A program made the translations under genes and the position numbers. Below, one piece after another: positions 11,601 through 19,071 of a DNA stretch of 64,000 nt. Source of the stretch: JAPORK01 sp026710285 (GTDB taxonomy: Bacteria > Pseudomonadota > Gammaproteobacteria > Pseudomonadales > Endozoicomonadaceae); the NCBI GenBank assembly GCA_965201045.1, contig OZ241746.1:4898001-4962000 (forward strand), given 5' to 3'. Positions within the stretch are counted from its first letter, which is position 1, and each line of letters begins with the position of its first letter. A model generated the notes under the pieces. The model was given only the letters and a program-made list of their open reading frames with translations, did not search any database and was not told the origin of the DNA.

Positions 11601-14101
11601 ACACAACGATCAGGATCATCATAACGATTAACGCTTATTTCTCCGTCCGGCAAATATTTATAAAGAATACGTCCTGTTGCGGTATAAGCATAAGTGGTTG
11701 TAAGTTGTTTTGGTTGATTTTGCAAATTTTTACGATAATCATAAGTGTGTTTTGCGGCAATGCGTCCATTTGCATCATAAGTCACACGACTCACCAGCCG
11801 CCATTGGTTATATTCCGCTTTACCATGGGCATTAATCATCTCAGCAAAATTCTTCAGTTTTCTCCCCGCACCATCAAAAATTATTTTTTTTTGCAAACCA
11901 TTAGGGTTGGTCACAACTACCTGATTAAGTTGTGGTGATATCGTATAGTTAAAACGTTTACTCACTGCAAAAGCTGTACCTACTGCCGAATCAGCCTGTA
12001 TCAACCGACCCTGATTATCATAGTGATAACGGGTGATATTTTGACCAGAAGCATCTGTTATTTGCAGTGTCTGATGGGTAAACAGACTCACCGTAGCTGA
12101 AGATGACCGTCGTGCCAGATCACTTCCTGTTTCAAAAACGCTGTAAGAGGTTTTAGTTGTATGATTTGAGTTGATAATATAATGATACTCACGGGTTAAT
12201 GTCTCTGGTTTTTTATCGGCTGGCGTCTTGCCAGTTAATATTAATTTTTTTAATAAACCATATCTGGCGTAGTCAGTACGATCATTATAATATTGACGTA
12301 GGGTTGTATCCTGTTGATGACCTGAGTGTAATACCTGCTTATCGAGTACTAAAATATAACCTGATCCATCAATGTTTAACTCTTTTTTATAGTGATTCTG
12401 TATTTTTATCACAGGTAATGCTGAAGCACCTGAAACTTTATCAGAAGAATAATAAGTAACTGATTCTGTCAGTGCATTAAGTGACCATTTTGGAGGTTCA
12501 GCAGGACAGGAAGCATCACCCTGTGGCGGACAATACTTTATGGTTTGACGGCGCCCATAAGTATCGGTTTTACTGACAAGCCTACCATTATTGTCATATG
12601 ATTGCAGCGTAATATCAACTGCCGGAGAACCGGAACTCCCTCCCCATGTATAAGTTTTTGTTTCCAGTGGCAGAGTGTAGGTAACGGGTAAATCTTCAAA
12701 ACGAGTATGAGCACAACCATCATACTCATTCGCATTGCAAAAAAAACTATGTGTTTCTGTAAGCATATGTCCTGTTTTATCATCGAGTAGCCTGGCGTCA
12801 ATCATCAGATGGTATTTATTGTAAGTACGAATAATTTTTGTTAAACCATTGTCTTCTGACGTCTTATAAGTATACTCAGCAGGTGCTGCAAATAAAAGAT
12901 CTCCGGACATACCCGGGATTATACTTAAACCTGAGTTAAAGCCAAGATAATTGTGACCATTTCCGCTGACCTGACCATAAGCATAGCGGGTAATCATTTT
13001 AGGTTGTGACATACCAGGATCAACCACCTGTGATGTGACTACACATAATGCCTGTTGTCTGTTAATACCATAGAATAATGGCATTTTCATTGCCTGATTA
13101 CAGTTATAACTGATGCTTTTTGTCAAACCTGTAGGGTAAACAAATTGTGTTAGCAAGTGACGGAAAGGAGAGTAATGCATATAAATACCCTGTTTACTCT
13201 GCTGCTTACCACCAGGAAGAGTAATACTTGTTAACTCATCACTATCATGGTTAATACGAACATTAACTGGTTTTCCATCACTGTCATAACTGGTTACTGT
13301 CAGATAATTATTTTTTCTGATTAAGGTTATTTTGCGTCCTAGATCATCAGTAATCATACTCAATAAGTGAGTACCCTGAATATAGTGGAATGTAACGCCT
13401 TTGCCATCCTGTTGTTCCAGCCGGACTTCATAACCATCATGATTAAGTATTTCCCGCAACCCGTTAATATAGGTAATGACAAAATTACCCTCTTTATCAC
13501 CATCAATTCGCATATCTTTAAGTTTATGATAGCGGGGCCACCAGTGTCCCAAATCATCCTGTATCAGGCTGAAATTTTGTCCCTGCGAAGTTGCCAGCTG
13601 ATTATTAGCCGGATTGAAATGCGTTAAATTCCAACTCCAACCCCGACCTAGACCATCAGGGTTTGCCTTACTGTTACTGTTATAATTGATCTGTAAATTA
13701 ATATTGGGTCCATGATCCAGGTTACTGATTAAACTTCCTACTTTAATGTATGCAGCAAATGTACCTGTCCTCGGATCAATTTGTGTTCCTGCCATCTTTT
13801 GAAAATTAAAAGCATTCGACCAGGGAGCAGAGGCAGAGTTAGTCTCTGCCATTGTATTAAGAAAATCCATTTTTTGAAGAGAATCTTTTTTGGCTGAATG
13901 AGCAGAGTGAGTCTTCTGATTTATGCTGTTGTGAACCTTGAGATATTGATCGTTTTGTATAGTTGGCTGTTTATTTTTAATATTCCTGTTAGTCTCTGCA
14001 GAATATGATATCTGGCTATTAATTACAAAAAACAGTAATAGCAATAAAAAAATCTTTATTTTTATATTTTTCAAATTGGATAAATCATGATAATCCAACA
14101 T
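8621..14101 (-). CDS. Secreted RHS/YD-repeat protein, copy 2, frameshifted at its C-terminus (1826 aa)
   Basis: Paralog of 2334-7880 with the same layout: signal peptide (IKIFLLLLLFFVINSQ, cleavage near YSAE), YD-repeat body, closing box SEDPVGDGYAFGSNNP, hydrophobic stretch, Ala/Glu heptads (EAATEAG units) and a C-terminal domain. Long parts of the YD body are nearly identical at DNA level to copy 1, for example 10200-10370 against 3985-4155, while the C-terminal 350 residues differ much more. The last 27 or so residues (from about VRSCQIRVLYF) have no counterpart in copy 1 and result from a 5-bp duplication. The protein may still be made, lacking the usual last 50 residues. No immunity-like gene follows. 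The function is unknown. Confidence 0.82.
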   Translation of the reverse strand: MLDYHDLSNLKNIKIKIFLLLLLFFVINSQISYSAETNRNIKNKQPTIQNDQYLKVHNSINQKTHSAHSAKKDSLQKMDFLNTMAETNSASAPWSNAFNFQKMAGTQIDPRTGTFAAYIKVGSLISNLDHGPNINLQINYNSNSKANPDGLGRGWSWNLTHFNPANNQLATSQGQNFSLIQDDLGHWWPRYHKLKDMRIDGDKEGNFVITYINGLREILNHDGYEVRLEQQDGKGVTFHYIQGTHLLSMITDDLGRKITLIRKNNYLTVTSYDSDGKPVNVRINHDSDELTSITLPGGKQQSKQGIYMHYSPFRHLLTQFVYPTGLTKSISYNCNQAMKMPLFYGINRQQALCVVTSQVVDPGMSQPKMITRYAYGQVSGNGHNYLGFNSGLSIIPGMSGDLLFAAPAEYTYKTSEDNGLTKIIRTYNKYHLMIDARLLDDKTGHMLTETHSFFCNANEYDGCAHTRFEDLPVTYTLPLETKTYTWGGSSGSPAVDITLQSYDNNGRLVSKTDTYGRRQTIKYCPPQGDASCPAEPPKWSLNALTESVTYYSSDKVSGASALPVIKIQNHYKKELNIDGSGYILVLDKQVLHSGHQQDTTLRQYYNDRTDYARYGLLKKLILTGKTPADKKPETLTREYHYIINSNHTTKTSYSVFETGSDLARRSSSATVSLFTHQTLQITDASGQNITRYHYDNQGRLIQADSAVGTAFAVSKRFNYTISPQLNQVVVTNPNGLQKKIIFDGAGRKLKNFAEMINAHGKAEYNQWRLVSRVTYDANGRIAAKHTYDYRKNLQNQPKQLTTTYAYTATGRILYKYLPDGEISVNRYDDPDRCVTSYTLDKKGDHSTISVVRGNILDKPIEHILLPASVDLPTAAGQYCTTGSQLAGAKITTVTYDANGRKISSTDPAGKTVTIHYNERGRVSEVINPIGDKVHSFYNLMGKVVQKWEEPAKESHQYLLFSVKYNIAGDPVWQAGEDGKRTLFTYTSDGKLATITTPAGNVITYRYNLLGLPVGKWLNGHSLLSIHYNPVTTSSDKITDNTGTTTWTYSDDGKMQQMVHHALNNVSDNYKITWTYDNNRNVIAMTNPSGQQTKTTYDSFGRIKSVSYQLKNGKQQLLSAPSYDGFSRIVAIKYGSGMERSIKYNSYGQKEYVTDMLSGKQLSAWQYTYDNEGNITTLVHSGNNQQQVILNYRYDKQDNLISVTCTGSAGLSLCPRDTHFKGSGVDKAPIITRQDYTFNPLNRMTQVKEVLTDATQQKTLNKVVSYGYGDIQAPLRLQQISTQWNNNPAVVKHFIYDVAGNMTTDGDGNHITYNAFNQITHVTTLDGKQSQYIYDGSGREVKQITNTDDIRYMFYTGKNLVGEQVDDLQQNKHVITPLGVAEAIDGVIHEYYEQNYKQDVTGILTKSDHGNNSWIMKQRNVYSPYGMQWHDHINNSQPLYLRSLEGFDGEQHDPVTGWQFLGAGHRTYNPGGRYFVSEDPVGDGYAFGSNNPIMHTDSSGNMPKWLGSAIHIMQYVATLGMAALHKRWASAIGMALMVTIGAIAAASGLAVLGAPTLAIEAVVGVLAVTGSVIVTTAAVPPNKGLSIASAVAGGIDVAVAVVCLGVAINSFVSSLSEAIAGLAGGFGDFTELTDVIGESGEAATEAGEAATEAGEAATEAGSATAEAGEAATAAEEADEASEAALNMPRALLISKKYTNDIIFQLNSTLSEHMQYTIDEKFLHIRNPLICTTTMEKMQHISGLKSQGSIDQLFEMLSWAEKTNKLINLNDLSEFLSLTENDFKTDATWMYNHIMDGQKTSNLESQVRSCQIRVLYFLNILKPVTKLF
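9071..9196 (-). repeat. 21-bp repeat encoding EAATEAG heptads in RHS copy 2
   Basis: Six units of 21 bp starting at 9071, 9092, 9113, 9134, 9155 and 9176; the central ones read agcagcctccccagcctctgt-like. They encode an Ala/Glu-rich helical linker between the hydrophobic region and the C-terminal domain. Two more units than in copy 1. Confidence 0.8.
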
Positions 14102-14292
14102 ACCAAATACCTATATTATTATTATTTTTAATCAGAGTGACAGTTTATTAAGATTCAAATATACACATCCATAGACTTTTATTTAGATAATATTAAAAAA
14201 ACTTTCTGTACTTTTCTGTGTTTTCATTTAAAACAAAATTCTTTATCAATGAGTTAATTTATAGTGTTACAAAATTTGTGTTTTTTCCCTTA

Positions 14293-14440
14293 GAAACATG
14301 CACAAAATAGCTTAGACAAATTCAGGATAGTTTTGTGGTTTTGTATGGCTGTTTGTCTTCGACCCGACTCAGCCTACGGGGTTCGTTGGCTGAGCGGAAT
14401 CGAAGAGGCAGGATTATACAAATTATTTCATGCACGTTCC
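14293..14440. repeat. Family B MITE-like element upstream of RHS copy 2
   Basis: 148-bp non-coding element with inverted ends (gaaacatgcacaaaatagct on the left; right end reads ggaacgtgcatgaaataatt when reversed), flanked by tta on both sides. The matching leader of RHS copy 1 (around 8078-8090) lacks it and reads straight through, giving an empty-site comparison. The interior holds an imperfect palindrome with cgactcagc/gctgagcgg. Confidence 0.75.
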
Positions 14441-14452
14441 TTATTTACTTTA

Positions 14453-14682
14453 TCATTAATAAAAACGACCATATTAAAATATAAACTTTATTATTAAAAT
14501 GTATAGTTTTTTTGACATACAAAAGGGGAATATTGTTTCATTGGATAATGAAAATTTTTAGGGACATGAACAAAACTATGCAGATAAATTCAGTAAGCAG
14601 TAAGCAGACAAACAGGTTTAGACAATTCAAATAATATCAATATCCTTTATATAACTTCAATACACCTCCATCTGCTGGATGT
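14453..14682. repeat. Duplicated leader upstream of RHS copy 2
   Basis: Counterpart of 8083-8322, differing at a few positions only. It ends near ctgctgg, where a family A left end begins. Confidence 0.8.
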
Positions 14683-14709
14683 TGTCTCTTAGTCACATTT
14701 TTTATTAGG
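14682..14709. repeat. Solo left end of a family A element
   Basis: Reads ttgtctcttagtcacatttt, the same terminal sequence as at 15833 and 17600, but the rest of the element is missing. It abuts the group II intron remnant. Confidence 0.55.
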
Positions 14710-14760
14710 TAGAAGGAACTGCCCATTGGCAGTTCAACCCCCCACAGATCCCGGCGTGCG

Positions 14761-14838
14761 GATCGGAGAGTAGACCGTGGGAGCCTCCCCCACAGCCCCT
14801 TGCAGAACCGTACATGAACCCCTCGATTCATACGGCTC
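14761..14838 (-). ncRNA. Group II intron 3' remnant: domains V and VI
   Basis: On the minus strand 14838-14805 is a 34-nt hairpin beginning GAGCCGTATGAA and ending GTACGGTTC, the hallmark of group II intron domain V including the catalytic AGC. It is followed by a GC-rich hairpin (GTGGGGGAGGCTCCCAC) and GGTCTACTC, as in domain VI with a bulged adenosine. The likely 3' splice end is near 14761. No 5' intron domains or complete reverse transcriptase lie next to it, so it is a fragment. An apparent RT remnant lies on the same strand at 16430-16651. Confidence 0.8.
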
Positions 14839-15051
14839 CCATCAGGCAAACACATAATAAAATGAACACTACCATTTTTCTATTTGGTAAAGTGTTAGGA
14901 AAACATATTTTAAAATGTGTTGTAAATCATAGCTTAGAAGCAATGGTTACATTAAATCCTTATATAGGTACTTTATAATCCAGGAAATACTATTCATTTG
15001 TCAGACAGTGGATTAATTTGGTGGCATAGGTATTGGTTTTCCCTGGAAATT

Positions 15052-15612
15052 TTATGCTTCATTGGATGTTGATTCTCCATCGGTTTCGGTGTTTTCCTGA
15101 GTATCGGAGCTTGGTGCTCTCTGGGTGTTTTTCTTTTGTTCGTCCTGATATTCCTTGCGTATGTTTTTCGCAAGTTCCAAGGTAAAATATGTACCGGTGG
15201 TTATAAAATGCCCTCCTTTCATTCCAGCTTCAACTCTCGCATTAAAGACTGGTGGTTGCCGTCCGGCAGCGGTAGAGAAGCATGCAATAGCATTGGTAAT
15301 GTTTAGACCTATTCTGGAAACTGTGTTGAGCCTGCCAAGAATACGGCTACTATTGTTGTAAATATAACTTCTCACTATTTTTATTGGTTTACATATTATT
15401 TTTACTGCTTTATATATTGTGTTCAGCAGAGAAATAAAGGGTTTTGCCAGCATTTTAAAAGTTTTAAAAATTGTATTATTGGATTCATTGGACTTGCATG
15501 TTTTTGAAAAATTCTCTGCTTCCTTTGTTGCTAATCTTTCCGTGGCACTTGTTGATGGAATATTGCTCCCTGACGAAGTGTTGTTTGGATTTATGTTTGC
15601 AGAAGCTGTCAT
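15052..15612 (-). CDS. Hypothetical protein, 186 aa
   Basis: I do not recognise it. It has a Ser/Thr/Asn-rich N-terminus, a basic hydrophobic middle (about residues 50-85: FKTFKMLAKPFISLLNTIY, then KAVKIICKPIKIVRSY), a small Gly/Ala-rich segment, and a hydrophilic tail rich in Gln, Glu, Ser and Thr. There is no signal peptide. Hydrophilic ends around an amphipathic centre would fit a secreted effector, but that is only a guess. The start region is duplicated: a 20-bp tandem repeat places a second ATG 20 bases upstream in another frame. It stands alone between mobile-element remains. Confidence 0.5.
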   Translation of the reverse strand: MTASANINPNNTSSGSNIPSTSATERLATKEAENFSKTCKSNESNNTIFKTFKMLAKPFISLLNTIYKAVKIICKPIKIVRSYIYNNSSRILGRLNTVSRIGLNITNAIACFSTAAGRQPPVFNARVEAGMKGGHFITTGTYFTLELAKNIRKEYQDEQKKNTQRAPSSDTQENTETDGESTSNEA

Positions 15613-15644
15613 TGTTTTACCCTAGCTGTCATTGTTTTACCCTA
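15605..15644 (-). repeat. 20-bp tandem duplication across a start codon
   Basis: gctgtcattgttttacccta occurs twice in a row (15605-15624 and 15625-15644). On the minus strand each unit carries TAGGGTAAAACAATGACAGC, so both the putative ribosome-binding region and ATG are doubled. Starting at the upstream ATG gives only MTARVKQ and then a stop. Confidence 0.85.
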
Positions 15645-15729
15645 AATGTTCAAATGTCTTAAAGTTGAATATTTATTGGTAATAGTACCAAGTCTTACAT
15701 CTGTTGTATTTTTCTTTTTGCGTTTACAA

Positions 15730-16217
15730 GGAACGTGCACGAAATAATTTGTACAATCCTAATCTATCCATAAAATGACAATGGTTTTCTGGCTTCAACT
15801 CCGCTTAGCCAAAGCAAACCCATCGTCTGAACCTGTCTCTTAGTCACATTTTTTAAAGCCCCAATTCTTACCCTGAAAATTTTATATCCTGCTAAATATA
15901 CCAGCTTTTACTGAGTCTGCCGTTATTTCGTTATTTCCCGTTTCCCTCCGAAGTCATTCCCACGGAGGCAGGAATCCATTAATAGCAATCATTACCGAAA
16001 ATATAACTTCCCTGTTACAGGATTCCGGCAATCCCTGCCGGAATGATAAGGTTATTTCAGCATCAGCAGTTTAAAAGCAAGGATTTTTATTATTCAGCCA
16101 AAAACTCCGAACCAGAATTTGTGTATAAAAGACAGAGCCTGAACGGAGTCGAAGGCAAACTACCATACAAAACCATAACTATTCCTGAACTTGTCTAAAT
16201 TATTTTATGCACATTCC
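15730..16217. repeat. Family B MITE-like element interrupted by a family A element
   Basis: The left end ggaacgtgcacgaaataatt (15730) and right end (ttattttatgcacattcc, ending 16217) form inverted repeats flanked by the direct repeat caa (15727-15729 and 16218-16220). A 303-bp family A element sits inside at 15833-16135. Without it the family B element would be about 176 bp, close to the copies at 43635 and 14293. Confidence 0.75.
15833..16135. repeat. Family A MITE-like element with Tn5-like ends
   Basis: The left end is ctgtctcttagtcacatttt; the right end read in reverse is ctgtcttttatacacaaatt. Both resemble the 19-bp outer and mosaic ends of Tn5/IS50. The flanks cgtctgaac (15824-15832) and agcctgaac (16136-16144) match at 7 of 9 positions, consistent with the 9-bp target duplication of IS50-type elements. 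It contains the palindrome attccggcaatccctgccgg and no coding sequence. Confidence 0.7.
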
Positions 16218-16429
16218 CAATTTTCACTGCCAATTCGGTAAGAAATAATTTCCATACTTTTCCCATAACAATTAAATTTATTGTCTAAGCAGAATTATTG
16301 TTTAAACAATACTCTGTAAAAATATTCTGTAAATAGTACCAATTAAATTCCTCAGTTAAGCAATTATGTTAAATTTTTACAGCAAATATATTTTTAATTG
16401 CTGTCTCAACTATTTGAAAGTGCATTCTA

Positions 16430-16651
16430 TCAAAACAAGTAGTGCAGATCAATGTTTTTTTCAGAAGAAAAATCCCTGGTTTCTATAACGGTATAAGTTG
16501 CTTCAGCTTGTGGTACTTTCCAAAAGACTTTGTTCTTTTGGTTTCGATTGCTCAGCATTGGATACCAATAGCGGTCCACAAATCGGTAGCGTTTTCTCAA
16601 ACTATGGTAGTTACCTTTCAGACCGTAGTAGGCATAGTAACCAACTCCCCG
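16430..16651 (-). pseudogene. Group II intron reverse transcriptase, C-terminal remnant
   Basis: The minus strand reads RGVGYYAYYGLKGNYHSLRK, then RYRFVDRYWYPMLSNRNQKN, then KVFWKVPQ, and stops at 16430. This resembles the thumb/maturase end of group II intron RTs (family pattern: G-YYG--GN---L---Y, then W---L--R, then W). An in-frame stop lies directly upstream of 16651, so only about 73 codons survive. It lies on the same strand as the intron domain V/VI remnant at 14761-14838 and may be from the same element, now separated. The assignment rests on motif recall. Confidence 0.5.
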
Positions 16652-16680
16652 CTAAGTGGATTTTTATGCACAAATACACA

Positions 16681-17481
16681 TCATGAGTAGAACCACCTAA
16701 ACTTATTGGTCAACCATGACCACCAGGATTTAGGTGAATTAGTTTCGATTATGGTTTTGAGCCAATCAGTTAACACACCCTGCCCTATGTCAATGTCTGA
16801 TTTTTTCATAGAAGCTGTCACACAAAGAACTTTTCCTTTTACAAGGATCATTGCTGTTATTAGGATTTCATCTAAATGAGTATTGTCCGCTTCGTCATTT
16901 ATATCAGAACTGGAACGAGGAAATATCGCCAGGAAATCAAATTCTGTCTGTAATGGTAGCGAAACAATATAGGGGATAAAAGATTCAGACAACTCAAAAG
17001 CTTCTTGATCCATAATATTTTCTGCCATTTCTTTGGCAGCAGTTTCTGCACTTATCACAATTTCACTAATTTGCTTTTTTCGATTTTCCTGTATCTCTTT
17101 GAATTCTTCCATGGTCAGTAATATGTTGGATAAAGATAGAAAAGTGGATACACTCAACAATATTTTGGGTTCGGAAGTTTTACTTCTCAACGCTGCTGGT
17201 GCATTCTTATTGGGTGCAAAGGATAGCATCAAGTAATCTACACCGATTTTTTTATTATCATCAAAAAGTGTCGTATCTGCAGTTGCTTCAGAGAAATCTT
17301 GTGGAATCGGAATTTCAATTTCGGTCTTGTCAAGAACAAAACTGGCAGAGGCTGATATTATTTCTTCATCGTAATTTTGTAAAACCAGGGTTTCGACTTC
17401 CTCTTCGCTGACATAAGGTGTCGCGACTGATACAGCCCCCGGAAGGGCTATTAAAATTAAACATAAAAGTATAGTTCTCAT
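16681..17481 (-). CDS. Exported hypothetical protein, 266 aa
   Basis: Starts with a clear signal peptide (MRTILLCLILIALPGAVSVA, cleavage near VSVA-TP). The start is supported by AAGGGAAG seven bases upstream of the ATG. The mature part is acidic, with a Glu/Lys-rich helical stretch in the middle (MEEFKEIQENRKKQISEIV), a hydrophobic patch (ILITAMILVKGKVLCVTASM) and a Trp-rich end (SWWSWLTNKFRWFYS). I do not recognise a family. It stands alone between mobile-element remnants, with its own start signal. Probably periplasmic or secreted. Confidence 0.6.
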   Translation of the reverse strand: MRTILLCLILIALPGAVSVATPYVSEEEVETLVLQNYDEEIISASASFVLDKTEIEIPIPQDFSEATADTTLFDDNKKIGVDYLMLSFAPNKNAPAALRSKTSEPKILLSVSTFLSLSNILLTMEEFKEIQENRKKQISEIVISAETAAKEMAENIMDQEAFELSESFIPYIVSLPLQTEFDFLAIFPRSSSDINDEADNTHLDEILITAMILVKGKVLCVTASMKKSDIDIGQGVLTDWLKTIIETNSPKSWWSWLTNKFRWFYS

Positions 17482-17599
17482 TTGCTTCCCTTGGATCCAA
17501 CTAACAGTTATTTATAAAAAAAAACAAATATTACCATACTCGTCTGTATATGCATATAAAAAAGTTGACCCCGTTTTAAGGTTGACATTCTCCCTAAAG

Positions 17600-17942
17600 C
17601 TGTCTCTTAGTCACATTTTTTTTAAGCTCTGATTTTGTTTTATTTTCTGCTGAATATACCGACCTTTACTGAACGCACCGTGGACTGAGCTTGTCAAAGC
17701 CCGGCTGCTTTTGACCTCTGGGCTTCGACAGGCTCAGCCCACGGTTTTATGCCAAAAAGCCTGGATATTCACTAGCAGGTAATCTGTAAGGATAAAAGTC
17801 ATCCAATGACTGCCTATTCACTTCCGTAGCACCCTTATTCTCTTTTACACAACGGCCGGCTCAGTAAAGGCTGGTATATTCAGCAGGAAATAAATCTTTT
17901 AGGATAAAAAATCAGAGCTTAAAAAATGTCACTGAGAGAAAG
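17600..17942. repeat. Family A MITE-like element, long inverted ends
   Basis: Begins ctgtctcttagtcacatttt and ends with the reverse of ctttctctcagtgacatttt. The two ends pair over about 70 bases (both contain aagctctgattttgt-like and ctgctgaatatacc segments). The centre has gggcttcgacaggctcagcc and its inverse. Flanks tccctaaag and atcctgaag are partly alike. It accounts for most of the gap 17482-17942. Confidence 0.7.
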
Positions 17943-18374
17943 ATCCTGAAGCACCGGGTTTTATGGCATTCATAATGATTTTTCAGATAAATTTAATTAT
18001 TTAGTTTTATCCGTTATTATCTGATTATGTAGTATGAACTCTTAACTGCTTGTTTTGCATAGTTGTCGTATAGTTTATTTTTTTGCTATGGTGGTGATTT
18101 TCTGCAATAAAAAGTATATCGTCAATACTTAAAAAATGACTTCTACAACCCAGGTTTCAGAGATTTTTGGTACAGCATACTATGCTTTATAAGGTAAATA
18201 AGCTATTATTTTCAAAAATATGCCGCTATTACTACGAAAACCGGAATCCATTAAAAACAATCATCACTAAAAATTTAACTTCTCTGTTATCGGATTCTGC
18301 CAATTCCCTGCATCCCCTTACATAAACATCTGCTGTAATCGATTTTTCAGAGTCACAGCAACTGTCTTGAATAT
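17943..18374. other. Non-coding gap downstream of sspB
   Basis: AT-rich stretch without a supported gene. 18240-18315 (ccggaatccattaaaaacaatcat and on) matches the interior of the family A element at 15970-16025, so it contains a further element fragment. No clear terminator for sspB was found. Confidence 0.5.
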
Positions 18375-18833
18375 TTATTTAATAACTTTAAATACCGGTT
18401 TCTTTTTGCGGGAGGTTTTATCTGGTTTTTTATTAGGGTTAGATACTGAGACAGGAGCAATTTTAGTTGCCTGCTTATCGCTTGCTGTACCGGGTTCAGC
18501 CTGAGCTGTTTTAGGATGCGGCTCTTCATCAAAAACCATTCCCTGACCATTTTCCTGTGCATATATAGCCAGTGTTGCACCAACAGGGATGACAATGGAG
18601 TGGACTTCATTATCAAAGCTTGCCGTGAAAGAAATTTCTTCCAGCGTAATGTTCAAGTTACGAATAGCAGCCGGTGAAATGTTTAACACAATTTTATCTT
18701 CGTTTGCAAAATGTTGAGGCAATATAATAGTAGGCCAGGTACTATCAATCAACACATGTGGTGTACAGTTATTATCTACAATCCACTCATATAAAGCGCT
18801 TACGATATAAGATTTATTATTAGTCATAGTCAT
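18375..18833 (-). CDS. sspB: ClpXP protease specificity-enhancing factor SspB
   Basis: SspB is a dimeric adaptor that delivers SsrA-tagged peptides from stalled ribosomes to ClpXP. The N-terminal 110 residues show the family fold signature: YIVSALYEWIVDNNCTPHVL, KIVLNISPAAIRNLNI and LAIYAQENGQGMVF. A disordered Pro/Lys-rich linker follows, and the end KKPVFKVIK is the ClpX-binding tail type (family ends like LRVVK). The length (152) is normal. AGGAG lies eight bases before the ATG. sspA lies 238 bases upstream on the same strand, the usual sspA-sspB order, though the gap is wider than in most relatives and may hold a separate promoter. Confidence 0.93.
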   Translation of the reverse strand: MTMTNNKSYIVSALYEWIVDNNCTPHVLIDSTWPTIILPQHFANEDKIVLNISPAAIRNLNITLEEISFTASFDNEVHSIVIPVGATLAIYAQENGQGMVFDEEPHPKTAQAEPGTASDKQATKIAPVSVSNPNKKPDKTSRKKKPVFKVIK

Positions 18834-19071
18834 ACAATTGTACTCCTGAATAGTTTGGCAGAATTTTTAAAATTTAATCCGCATTAATGGCTCAGCCAAA
18901 TTTTACATATATTGTAGTGAAATATACAGATATTCTTATCAAAAAATAGTAAAGATAAAATTTTTGCTTCCACACAATACTGAACATACATTGACAGATA
19001 TAGCTGTGATAATTTATCTGAAATGATTTTAGCGTTTCGGAAACAGCCAAACCATTTCAGAAATTTTCTAT

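Noticed and set aside
8621..14101. RHS genes as type VI secretion polymorphic toxins
   Set aside because: No PAAR or VgrG-linked part, Sec signal peptides at the start, and no immunity-like gene follows either copy.
16442..16690. Plus-strand 82-codon frame
   Set aside because: It is antisense to the better supported reverse-transcriptase remnant and shows no recognisable features.
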